NCBI GenBank assembly: GCA_016705475.1
Contig: JADIYD010000012.1
Coordinates: 225,384-289,383, forward strand
Source of the DNA: Betaproteobacteria bacterium
Lineage (GTDB): Bacteria > Pseudomonadota > Gammaproteobacteria > Burkholderiales > Rhodocyclaceae
Length of the DNA stretch: 64,000 bases
Direction of reading: 5' to 3'
This document shows, one piece after another, positions 44,986-53,320 of the stretch (its first letter is position 1; the number at the start of each line of letters is the position of its first letter). The position numbers and the translations under genes are program-made. Under the pieces are notes generated by a model. The model was not told the DNA's origin. It searched no databases and saw nothing but the letters and a program-made list of their open reading frames with translations.

Positions 44986-47328
44986 TCAGCCGGCTTTTTG
45001 CATATTCGTCTTTGCCATGCCGGCGATAGCCGATACGTCAAGAATTAGCGCCACATGACCATCACCCATGATGGTCGCTCCGGAAATCCCCTGTACGCGG
45101 CGATAATTTGCCTCAAGGCTCTTGATGACAACCTGGTGCTGGCCAACCAGCGCGTCTACAAACAGGGCTGCGGTTATCCCGTCGGCGTTGATAACAACCA
45201 TGATGCCCTGAGTGAAATCACTCGAGCGAGATTTGATATTGAACAACTCGTGCAACACCACAACCGGCAGATATTCGCCACGAACCTGAATGACCCGCGC
45301 CTGATTGGATAGGGTTTTGATATCGCCAATTTGCGGCTGAAACGACTCCATCACATACGACAGCGGCAGAATGTAGGTCTGATCACCCACAGCAATGGAC
45401 ATTCCATCAAGGATGGCTAGCGTTAAAGGCAAGCGTACGGTCATCCGCGTGCCTACACCCACCATGGATTCAATCTCCACGCGCCCCCCCATGGACTGGA
45501 TATTTCGGCGGACAACATCCATACCCACACCACGCCCCGATACGTCTGTTACCTGATCCGCAGTCGAGAAGCCTGCTTCAAAAATAAGACTGAACACCTC
45601 TGCATCGGTCATCTGGTCGGATACTGGCAGTCCTCGCTCGCGGGCCTTGGCCAGAATTTTGTTGCGAGGCAATCCAGCACCATCATCACCAACCTCAATG
45701 ACGACATTTCCGCCCTGATGGTAAGCCTTCAAGGTAATCGTTCCGATGGGATTCTTGCCGGCTGCAACCCGCGTTTCCGGCAACTCGATTCCGTGATCCA
45801 GGCTATTGCGAATTAAATGCGTCAACGGGTCGGCAATCCGCTCAATCAGTCCCTTATCCAGCTCGGTGGTTTCACCCGATGTCTTTAGCTCGACCTGCTT
45901 TCCCAACTTGCCGGAAAGATCACGCACCACGCGTGGAAAGCGTGAAAAAACAAAGGAAATCTGCATCATCCGGATAGACATCACAGATTCCTGCAAATCT
46001 CGCGTATTGCGTTCCAGTTGAGCCAACCCATTGATCAGTCGCTCTGGCGCGCCTTGCTGAATCTGTCCAGCCGTTTGCAGCAGCATCGCCTGAGTGATCA
46101 CCAATTCGCCCACCAAATTAATCAGCTGATCAACCTTTTCAACACTGACACGGATCGACGAGTCTCCAGCCGCCGCGGATTGAGTCGCCGGCTTGGCGAC
46201 TCGAGCAACGGGCTCACTTGTTTTTTTGTCCGCAGGCACCTGAACCGATGGGCTTGGTGGCGAAACAACGCTCGAAACAGGGGTCTCAGGAGCGGCGACT
46301 GGCGCAATCGGCGCAAAAAAGCCAAAACCCTCGCCCTCCTCTGCCAAAGACAGCGCAGGCGCAGGAGAAGGTAAGGGTGCGAAAAAACCATAGCCATCGC
46401 TATCGTCACTCAACACCTCCGCGACAGGGAGCGGACTGTTAGCCCCCCGCGGAAGCGGATCGAAAAAGCCATACGATTGATCGTCTGCCGAATCGCCCTG
46501 AGCCGCGGCAACGGAATTTACTACTGAGTCCAGCGGAGCGAAGAAGCCATAGCCCTGATCTTCCTCTGGCGCCCCAGGCGAATCACCGAAGATACCGAAA
46601 ACGCCGCTGTCGTCATTGCCCATAGACTCTTCAACGACACGCCACGCGCTATTTTCAGCGATGAAATCAATCTGATCGGAGAATTCCTCTTGCTCGGATT
46701 CGGTAACCAAACGAAGTTGCCAGTAGCCGACATTATTCATATCTGATGCGGGCTGGTTCAGTATTTCCAAGGCTCCCAGTGAGCGCAGCTCATCGAGAAA
46801 ATTGGCGACGCCGCCACCTCGCGCCGATACATCTGTCGGCACAAACTGGATATCAAAAATTCGCTTGGCGCCTGCGGCTGGCTGAACTCCGGACACATCG
46901 CCACACGCTGCAACGGATTCAGAAACGGCGGGCGCCACTTGATCAGCCGATAACTGCCGCAGCCTTGAACAAATTGCCTCTACCTGCGAGGGGGCAACTT
47001 CGCCTCGACCCTGGTGGGCCTCGAGCATGCCGCGCAGGAGATCGCCGGACTCAAGAAAAGCATCGACCATATCGGCCCGCAATCCAAGTTCCTGCTTGCG
47101 AATTCGGTCCAGCAGGTTTTCCAGAATGTGGGTCGTTTCTGCCAGGTCAGTAAACCCGAACGTTCCAGCGCTTCCCTTGATGGAATGAGCCGCGCGAAAT
47201 ATGGCGTTAAGTTGCTCTGAGTCCGGGTTTTCAATATCCAACCCAAGCAGCAGGCCTTCCATTGCAGCCAAATGCTCAGCAGATTCCTCAAAGAAAACCT
47301 GGTAGAACTGACTCATGTCGATAGTCAT
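44986..47328 (-). CDS. cheA: Chemotaxis histidine kinase CheA (cheW-linked copy) with aromatic-repeat linker
   Basis: 781 residues from the ATG at 47328 behind a G-rich AGGGGGGGT site (the open frame to 47358 is less likely). The order is: Hpt with His48 (FRAAHSIKGSAGTFGF); a P2-like region (about 155-235; FDIQFVPTDVSARGGGV); a linker with four GFF repeats at residues 259-266, 285-292, 312-319 and 334-341 (GYGFFAPL, SYGFFDPL, GYGFFAPL, GFGFFAPI); dimerisation helices; HATPase (HLIRNSLDHGIELP, DDGAGLPRNKI); and a CheW-like domain. It is downstream of cheY and upstream of cheW. Confidence 0.96.
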   Translation of the reverse strand: MTIDMSQFYQVFFEESAEHLAAMEGLLLGLDIENPDSEQLNAIFRAAHSIKGSAGTFGFTDLAETTHILENLLDRIRKQELGLRADMVDAFLESGDLLRGMLEAHQGRGEVAPSQVEAICSRLRQLSADQVAPAVSESVAACGDVSGVQPAAGAKRIFDIQFVPTDVSARGGGVANFLDELRSLGALEILNQPASDMNNVGYWQLRLVTESEQEEFSDQIDFIAENSAWRVVEESMGNDDSGVFGIFGDSPGAPEEDQGYGFFAPLDSVVNSVAAAQGDSADDQSYGFFDPLPRGANSPLPVAEVLSDDSDGYGFFAPLPSPAPALSLAEEGEGFGFFAPIAPVAAPETPVSSVVSPPSPSVQVPADKKTSEPVARVAKPATQSAAAGDSSIRVSVEKVDQLINLVGELVITQAMLLQTAGQIQQGAPERLINGLAQLERNTRDLQESVMSIRMMQISFVFSRFPRVVRDLSGKLGKQVELKTSGETTELDKGLIERIADPLTHLIRNSLDHGIELPETRVAAGKNPIGTITLKAYHQGGNVVIEVGDDGAGLPRNKILAKARERGLPVSDQMTDAEVFSLIFEAGFSTADQVTDVSGRGVGMDVVRRNIQSMGGRVEIESMVGVGTRMTVRLPLTLAILDGMSIAVGDQTYILPLSYVMESFQPQIGDIKTLSNQARVIQVRGEYLPVVVLHELFNIKSRSSDFTQGIMVVINADGITAALFVDALVGQHQVVIKSLEANYRRVQGISGATIMGDGHVALILDVSAIAGMAKTNMQKAG

Positions 47329-47417
47329 ACCACCCCCCCTGATTTCGGCCATCCACAAAGGTATAGCCGAAAATTGAATGCGAAAGACCTGCCCTGCTAC
47401 AGGTCTGCCGGCTTAAT

Positions 47418-47783
47418 TTAGCCGATCACCTTGCGCACGACTTCAATCAGTTTCTGGGGATCGAAAGGCTTGACCAGCCAACCTGTAGCGCCGGCTGCAC
47501 GCCCCTGCGATTTCATCGCATCAGACGACTCGGTCGTCAGCATCAAGATAGGTGTCGAAGCGTACTGAGGCAGACCGCGAAGACTCTTTATCAAAGTCAG
47601 CCCATCCATGCGTGGCATATTCTGGTCGGTCAAAACCAGATTAAAGCTCTTCGACTTGGCTTTATCGAGACCATCCTGCCCATCAACTGCCTCGACCACA
47701 TCATAACCGGCACTCTTCAAGGTAAAAGACACCATCTGACGGATGGATGCGGAATCATCAACTGCAAGAATGGTTTTTGCCAT
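47418..47783 (-). CDS. cheY: Chemotaxis response regulator CheY (cheA/cheW-linked)
   Basis: 121 residues, a single receiver domain. Acidic pair in ILAVDDSASIRQM, phospho-Asp in LVLTDQNMPRMDG, switch Thr in LMLTTESSDAMK and Lys in WLVKPFDP. It belongs to the CheY/TadZ-type PilH-like subset often found first in che operons and probably serves as phosphate sink or sensor-cluster regulator, while the CheY near cheZ drives the motor; that split is inference. It is the first gene of the cluster. Confidence 0.95.
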   Translation of the reverse strand: MAKTILAVDDSASIRQMVSFTLKSAGYDVVEAVDGQDGLDKAKSKSFNLVLTDQNMPRMDGLTLIKSLRGLPQYASTPILMLTTESSDAMKSQGRAAGATGWLVKPFDPQKLIEVVRKVIG

Positions 47784-48109
47784 TTTTCCCTCGTAAAAAA
47801 ATTCAGGTCAACTCAAGCACAGCTTTAGGCGAAGCTGTTTTTACCTGTAGGATTATTGTCTATTTTCTACGAAATGGCACCCATTTTTTGCGAAATATGG
47901 CCAATGTGAGAACCAACAAATTCGCGCCGAGCATATGCTGGGACTTGCATTATCGCGCCAAAAAGACGACTAAATGCTGGTCGCCAAACTAGTCAGACAG
48001 AGCATCGCGCTTCAGACTCCATCGCTCAGCGTAGCTCTACTCAGCCTTTCCAAGATACCAAACTGCCTGATGTGTTTCGCCAACACCCCATGTTGGCACG
48101 ATAAAAAAC
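47784..48109. other. Intergenic region between motB and the che cluster
   Basis: About 326 bases with no gene. It holds a hairpin ACAGCTT / AAGCTGT (47819-47838) followed on the plus strand by TTTT although no plus-strand gene lies upstream; on the minus strand it would fall in the cheY leader. A second 7-bp hairpin GCCAACA / TGTTGGC (48079-48097) lies just after the motB stop and lacks a T-tract, so it is a weak terminator candidate. The promoter of the che cluster should lie here but I cannot place it with confidence. Confidence 0.5.
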
Positions 48110-49052
48110 TCACCCGGCCGTACCTTTTCCCGTGGCAGGCAACTTCAAACCCTCAGGAAGAAGTTCATCCTCCCCACTTCCGATTCCGGCCCCTCTTCCT
48201 GCAGAATAGCCATCTCCGTTTTTTGATTCAGGACGACAATGCTGATTCGTCGGTTAACCGAGTTAAGTGGATCATTTTTGTCGAACAGTACCGTTGAGGC
48301 GAGCCCGACTACGCGCAATACCTTGCTATCGTCCATGCCGCCAATGACCAGTTCGCGCCTTGATGCATTCGCTCGATTGGCAGACAACTCCCAATTTGAA
48401 AAACCCTTCACCACCGGAAAACTGCGATGCATCAGTATGCCCAGCAAGACTGATTCGGTTGGCAACCCCATTCAGTGACTTGCCAATCTGACGAAGGATA
48501 TCGCGGGTGTATGGTTTTAGGTCGGCACTACTGGAATCGAACATTGGACGGTTCTGTTCGTCTACGATCTGGATACGCAAACCCTCCGAGGTTATATCTA
48601 GCAGCATCTGCTTCTTGAACTGCGCCAACTGCGGGGTCTGCTCAATCATTTTTTCGATATCGGCCTTCAGAGTCTCCAAGCGCTCCTGTTCCTTTCGCCG
48701 AAACTCAGCCTGGGCCTCTTTTGAAAATGAAGTCGACTTTTGGCTTCAACATCACCGCGCTTCACTTGCCCTGCCTGACGCGTCAAATCTTTCCCGCCCC
48801 CTGCAGGACGCTGGTTGCATCACCGGAACCGCTGCCGCCCTGACTGGAAACTTTCAGGGGATTCTGGAAGTGCTCGGCAATTCCCGACAGATCGCCCTTT
48901 GCGGTCGATCCAAGAAGCCACATAAGCAGGAAGAAAGCCATCATTGCCGTCACGAAGTCGGCATAGGCAATTTTCCAGGCGCCGCCATGCGCGCCACCAG
49001 CGACAACCTTCTTGCGCTTGATAATTATGGGGCGTGTGGAATCGTCGCTCAT
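48110..49052 (-). pseudogene. motB: Flagellar stator protein MotB, frameshifted (probable sequence errors)
   Basis: MotB is the peptidoglycan-anchored stator subunit. The N-terminal 90 residues are intact from 49052: a basic start, then KIAYADFVTAMMAFFLLMWLLG with the proton-binding Asp. The rest alternates frames: FKKQMLLDITSEGLRIQIVD (about 48600), RISLAGHTDASQF (about 48420), SNWELSANRANASRRELV and NSVNRRISIVVL, the OmpA-like domain. After one more shift near 48165 the end reads GEDELLPEGLKLPATGKG, stopping at 48110. At least three one-base breaks are needed. It is downstream of motA by 27 bases. Confidence 0.85.
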
Positions 49053-49079
49053 TGTCTCGATCTATGGATTGGCGACAGG

Positions 49080-49935
49080 CTATTTGCCTTTGCGAGCCTT
49101 CAACTCTTCCTCAAGCTCTGCAAAGGTCGGGCGCTCGTGAGAACCCAGCGTCTTGCGGCCAAACTCGATAGCAACCTGTGGTGCATAGCCTGACATAGAA
49201 GCCAATAGGACCATTTTGATGGTTTTGTAGATAGTCGACCCCTCATGCGCCTTTTGCTCGAGCAGCTTGGCGACCGGCTCTACAAAACCGTAAGAAATGA
49301 GAATACCAAGGAAGGTTCCGACCAGTGCGCCGCCGATCATCTTGCCCAGAACCGCCGGCGGGCTGCCAACTGAGCCCATCACGTTAACCACCCCCATCAC
49401 CGCCACAACAATACCGAAAGCGGGGACTGAGCCACCGATAGCCGCGACAACATGCCCAGGTTCTGCTGCCTCGTGATGATGCGTTTCCAGCTCGACATCC
49501 ATCAGGCTTTCAATTTCAACCGTATTCAGATTTCCACCGACCATCATGCGAAGATAGTCACAGGTAAATTCCATGACATGGTGGTCATGCACCAGATTCG
49601 GATATTTGCTAAAGATCGGGCTGGCATCGGGATTTTCAATATCCCCTCAATGGACATCAGACCTTCCTTGCGGACTTTGCCAAGAATCTCAAAAGCATCG
49701 CCAAGGCATCAATGTAGTACGCCTTGTTATATTTAGATCCCTTGAATATGCCGGGCACAGCACCGACTGTGGCCTTGATGATCTTGATATCGTTTGACGC
49801 GACAAAATAACCAATTGTCAAACCAATAATCGCGACGTACTCGGTCGGCACCCAAAGCGCGAGCAGACTCCCGTGCAAAGCGTACGTTCCCAGCGCCGAG
49901 GCCAGAATGATGACGTAACCAACAATCAGAAACAT
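49080..49935 (-). pseudogene. motA: Flagellar stator protein MotA, frameshifted (probable sequence errors)
   Basis: MotA is the proton-channel stator subunit that pushes on FliG. The N-terminal part reads from 49935 (MFLIVGYVIILASALGTYAL, YFVASNDIKIIKATVGAVPG). The C-terminal part reads in another frame (HVVAAIGGSVPAFGIVVAVMG, GALVGTFLGILISYGFVEP, HERPTFAELEEELK) to the stop at 49080. Between them, near 49640-49695, two one-base losses (a T in a T-run and a G in a G-run) restore the conserved LGKVRKEGLMSIEGDIENP loop. Intact members have four helices and about 285 residues, as here. Confidence 0.87.
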
Positions 49936-50116
49936 GCAAAGCCCCCTGTAGCGCCAGCGTTCACCGGCGAAGATCCGCCCGGTAATTGCTTTTCGCTATT
50001 GTAGCCACTTGAATTGCTGTAGTGCAAAGAAAGAAATGGCAGAGATGGCGCTTAGTCAGCTTTACTCAAATGTCCGATGTTAGACTGATCTGCGTTGCCA
50101 TACGAATTTTGAGCAA
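49936..50116. other. Divergent intergenic region motA / NUDIX gene
   Basis: About 180 bases between the divergent motA and NUDIX starts. It should contain both promoters, but I could not identify a sigma28 site for motA: no TAAA / GCCGATAA pair at the right spacing. Confidence 0.5.
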
Positions 50117-50649
50117 ATGATCCAATATTGCAACCACTGTGGTGCGGGTGTAACTTTTTCAGTTCCACCTGGGGATTCGCTGCCGCGACATGTCTGTGAT
50201 GCATGCGGACACATCCACTATGGAAATCCCGCCTGGTAGTCGGTTGCGTCGTCGAATGGGAGGATCGGATACTGCTCTGCCGACGCGCCATCGAACCACG
50301 ACTGGGTTCTGGACACTTCCCGCCGGTTTCATGGAGAACGGGGAAACCACGGCTCAGGCAGCAATTCGTGAAACACAAGAAAAAGCTGGGGCTAAATTCA
50401 AATTGATGCACCGTTCGCGATGATCAGTATCGCCCATATCAACCAGGTTCACTTTTCTATCGTGGCCGCATGTCCAGCCCGAACTTTGCTGCCGGCGTAG
50501 AGAGCCTTGAAGTCAACCTGTACCGCCCGGATGAGGTTCCTTGGCGGGAATTGGCCTTTCGCAGTGTCACCCTGTGCCTTGAGCGATACTTTGCCGATCG
50601 GGCAAACGGCGTATTCGGATTTCACGAGACCGATATTCCAGCAGCTTGA
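50117..50649 (+). pseudogene. NUDIX hydrolase with N-terminal zinc ribbon, frameshifted
   Basis: An ATG at 50117 opens with MIQYCNHCGAGV and later HVCDACGHIHYGNP, a four-Cys zinc ribbon typical of NADH-pyrophosphatase-like NUDIX proteins. The frame then shifts near 50230 (RLVVGCVVEWEDRILLCRRAIEP) and again near 50310. The NUDIX box follows as GFMENGETTAQAAIRETQEKAG (family GX5EX7REUXEEXGU; the second conserved Glu reads Lys). After another shift near 50420 the C-terminus DEVPWRELAFRSVTLCLERY runs to a TGA at 50647. It hydrolyses a nucleoside-diphosphate-linked substrate; the specific substrate is unknown. Confidence 0.8.
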
Positions 50650-50801
50650 AGTAATACTTCTGACCGATAGCGTTAGCCCGGCGAAACCACCGAATCAGTT
50701 CCGCCGCAATAGAACCTTGGGGAAGCCATCATGCTGACGGCGCCGCTTCACAACCTCAGATGCAGAATCTGACCTGGCATGTCGCGCACGCACAGCTCCC
50801 A

Positions 50802-50830
50802 CGGTCAACCGGAAAAAACGGCCAAATTTG
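50802..50830 (-). repeat. Dispersed intergenic repeat, copy B
   Basis: On the minus strand: CAAATTTGGCCG, a T-run and TCCGGTTGACCG. It matches copy A at 25 of 29 positions by eye and copy C nearly as well. Like those, it lies outside genes. Confidence 0.5.
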
Positions 50831-51025
50831 AATTTTCCCACCAGCAATTTTAGCTAGCTCACGAGATTATCTAGAGGCGGGCATCGCATCAGGCATTGCC
50901 ACCGCTCGAAAAACTTGCTTGGCCTCGGGATACACCCGCCAAACGATGACTGGGCAATGGCTATACCGCCCTTGTGCTGCAAACTTTGTGGCATCAAAAA
51001 GCACCAAGTTTTCGGCACAAAAAAC

Positions 51026-51056
51026 AAACCCCGAGCAGCTAAGCAGATCGGGGTTT
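51026..51056 (-). terminator. Intrinsic terminator after the ccoG-ccoH-DUF3149 run
   Basis: The arms AAACCCCGA and TCGGGGTTT pair over 9 bases around a 13-base loop. On the minus strand the stem is followed by GTTTTTTGTG. It lies 41 bases after the DUF3149-type gene. Confidence 0.8.
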
Positions 51057-51096
51057 CTGCCAGCGCCACTTAACAAGTGATGCTGCTGACAGCAGC

Positions 51097-51238
51097 CTAC
51101 TTGCCGGCGTTACGCGACTCATCGTCCATCTTGTTGGCGTACAATTTCCCCATCCACCACGCCAATAACCAGAACACCGACGATAACTGCAAAGCTCATC
51201 AGACCAAAATCACTGCTAAACAAAAGTTCCCAAGCCAT
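51097..51238 (-). pseudogene. Small DUF3149-type membrane protein, one frame break
   Basis: About 47 residues. The ATG at 51238, after GGGAGGTGG, opens MAWELLFSSDFGLMSFAVIV with one membrane helix (FAVIVGVLVIGV). One missing base near 51140 restores WWMGKLYANKMDDESRNAG to the TAG at 51097. The sequence matches the short DUF3149 family that often follows ccoG-ccoH genes in betaproteobacteria, as I recall it. Function is unknown; the context suggests a link to cbb3 oxidase. Confidence 0.7.
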
Positions 51239-51266
51239 ATGCCACCTCCCAGTAACAGATTAAAAC

Positions 51267-51784
51267 CTACGTTCCCGATCGCGCCTTCAGGCGCAACGGT
51301 TCCACCGAATCGGCTTGCCAATCGCCTCAGACGCCACTTAGCAACGGGGTCCTCAATCGAGACAAGCCACCGACCAGAGACTTCCGCAGCCAACTTGCCA
51401 CTATAAAAGCCTGTCCCTCCAAAACCATCTGAACCAACTGGTCCCTGACCCAGCACGTGTCGGATGCGCCAATTTCAGTGTTATCTCCTTGGGAAACCCA
51501 CGTAACTTTCTGCGCTCAACAATAGTCGCAAATTAGAGCCTGAACGCATCACGTCGCCATGCAAGCCAAGGTTGGCGGCCCTTTGATCGCCCTGCAAGCT
51601 TTTATGACAGCCAGACCCTGCTTGTAATAATCATCAGTGACCAAACCGTCATCGCTGACCACCGCCATCCATAAGGTAATAAACCCGGCAACGACAACGG
51701 TAGCCGGCCCGGCAATAAGTATCCACGGCCAGCGGTCCTTACCAAAGGCTGATTATCGTTCTTCAATGTCATTGCATTACTCAT
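51267..51784 (-). pseudogene. ccoH: Cytochrome oxidase assembly protein CcoH (FixH family), frameshifted
   Basis: An ATG at 51784 opens MSNAMTLKNDNQPLVRT. The membrane-anchored FixH segment (ILIAGPATVVVAGFITLWMAVVSDDGLVTDDYYKQGL) is recovered only by switching frames near 51720 and 51640, as are LKLAHPTRAG, YSGKLAAEVSGRWLVSIEDP and KWRL further on. The stop is near 51267. About 172 residues, the usual FixH size. FixH/CcoH aids cbb3 oxidase assembly. It overlaps the ccoG end by about 4 bases. Confidence 0.78.
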
Positions 51785-53199
51785 GTCAGGGCATCAGGAA
51801 AGAGGCTTTTCGTGAACCGCGATTTTCTCGTGATTCTGGGCCTTGATATCAAAATAAATGGTATTGCACCCTTTTTCCCGGAATCCGGTGGAACACGAAC
51901 AACAACGGTCACTTCATGGTTTTCCGCGCTGCCAACCTCGACAATCCGGTCACCAACAATTTCAACCCCCGCAATGCCTTCAACTGACAATGCATATCGT
52001 TTCGGCTCTTCGGTGGTATTCATTATCTTAAGTTATAGACGTTTTCGATACGGCCGTCATCTGCCTCTCGCGCCAAAATAGAGCGGTCTCGAATAACATC
52101 AACCTTCAATGGCACACGGACGGCCAGGACCAGATCGAAGCAATCGTGATTGCTGTCAGAATCGTCAAATAGAGAATGATCCGGGGCCGAAGAATGCGCT
52201 ATGACCTCCTTAGAGGTGAAATGCTTTGCCAGGGCATTCTCGGTTGTATAGCGAATAAGCCCGCGAGGCAATCCAACCTTGTCCATAACAGGGTCGCAAA
52301 CATCAATGCAGGCACCACAGCCGATACATTCGCATTGGCCCCCCTTGCGAATATCAATGCCCGTCGGGCAAACCGCAACGCACAATCCGCAGTCCACGCA
52401 GTCACCCAAGCCTGCGTTCTTAACGTCAGCGCCTTTCTTGCGAGCGCCTCGTGGCTCACCGCGCTCTGGATCGCAGGTAATGATAGGCGTATCAGGATCG
52501 AACATGACCCCCTGAAAGCGCGCGTAGGGGCACACATAATTCTTGCATACCTGCTCTCGAAGGAAGCCCGCCTGCATATAGCAAAAGCCACCATAGAAGA
52601 ACGTCCAGAACATTCCCAACCGGAAAATCCAAAAGGCAAGGCAGCGAGCAATTCGTCCCCAGGCGTGAAATAGGCAACGAGCGTAAAACCCGGTCCATAG
52701 CGAGATCACCAACCATAGCGTGCTTCACGGCCTTAAGACGGAGCTTTAGCCGGCAAAGGGAGCCCTTGTCCAACTTCATGCGCGCCGAACGATCTCCCCT
52801 TCTATCCGGTTTTCAACCCACATGAACATCTCGGATACACCGTCTGCGGACAGGCGTATCCGCGGAACAAGCGTCCGGCAATAGCTAAACAAGAACAGCG
52901 CATAAGCGGGAATCAGCAGCAAGGCTAGGTAAAAAACGTCCTGGGCCCACAGGACCAGGCCGAACAAATAGAATTTTCGTTCAACCAGATGCAACAGAAC
53001 TGCCTGACGGCCATTCCATTTCTAGCCAGGGTGCGCTGTAGAAAAAGGATTTGGGTAATCCATACCAGCACCCACCGCCAGTTGTTCCACCACCCCTTGA
53101 CGTCACGGATATAGATTTTTTTGTGCTCTCGTAAAAAGAAACTTCTACCTGAGTTCCGGCAGAATTGGCAGGGTGGCTATTTCTGGAGGGTTCAGTCAT
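51781..53199 (-). pseudogene. ccoG: Cytochrome c oxidase accessory ferredoxin CcoG (RdxA/FixG), frameshifted
   Basis: About 472 residues after correction. The N-terminus MTEPSRNSHPANSAG reads from 53199; membrane helices (LFGLVLWAQDVFYLALLLIPAYALFLFSYC) come next in another frame. Then follow the polyferredoxin core CVDCGLCVAVCPTGIDIR and CIGCGACIDVCD with two 4Fe-4S motifs, and a C-terminal Ig-like domain (YALSVEGIAGVEIVGDRI). At least four one-base breaks (about 53110, 53000, 52690, 52025). CcoG helps copper delivery to the cbb3 oxidase. It follows ccoP, separated by a terminator and a palindromic region. Confidence 0.87.
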
Positions 53200-53209
53200 G
53201 GTCTTATCC

Positions 53210-53267
53210 GTATCTAAATTACGCTGTATAGCCAGCGTCGAAGATCTATTCAACGCAATTTAGATAC
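53210..53267. promoter_or_regulatory. Long inverted repeat upstream of ccoG
   Basis: The arms at 53210-53226 and 53251-53267 pair at 15 of 17 positions (GTATCTAAATT is exact on the outer 11), separated by 24 bases that hold a nested ACGCTG / CAGCGT pair. It ends 11 bases ahead of the ccoG ATG, in the position of an operator or leader structure. Confidence 0.65.
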
Positions 53268-53291
53268 AAATCAGCAATTTCAAATACAAAC

Positions 53292-53320
53292 AAAACGGGG
53301 CAGCTTTGCCGCCCCGTTTT
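53292..53320 (-). terminator. Intrinsic terminator after ccoP
   Basis: A perfect 10-bp stem, AAAACGGGGC / GCCCCGTTTT, with a 9-base loop lies directly at the ccoP stop. T-rich sequence follows on both strands, so it could act bidirectionally. It separates ccoNOQP from ccoG. Confidence 0.88.

Larger units (their letters stand above)
50650..51096. other. Gene-poor stretch between the NUDIX gene and the cco locus
   Basis: About 450 bases with no gene I can support. It contains the repeat copy at 50802-50830 and the terminator at 51026-51056. Short open frames on the minus strand at 50854-51076 run through that terminator and match nothing I recognise. Confidence 0.5.

Noticed and set aside
47873..47890. 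TGGCAC..TTTTTTGCG as a sigma54 promoter on the plus strand
   Set aside because: GG and GC are 12 bases apart instead of 10, and no plus-strand gene follows.
50854..51076. Two overlapping minus-strand open frames near 51 kb
   Set aside because: They run through the intrinsic terminator at 51026-51056, have no clear ribosome-binding site and match nothing I know; the local indel rate also makes frames unreliable.
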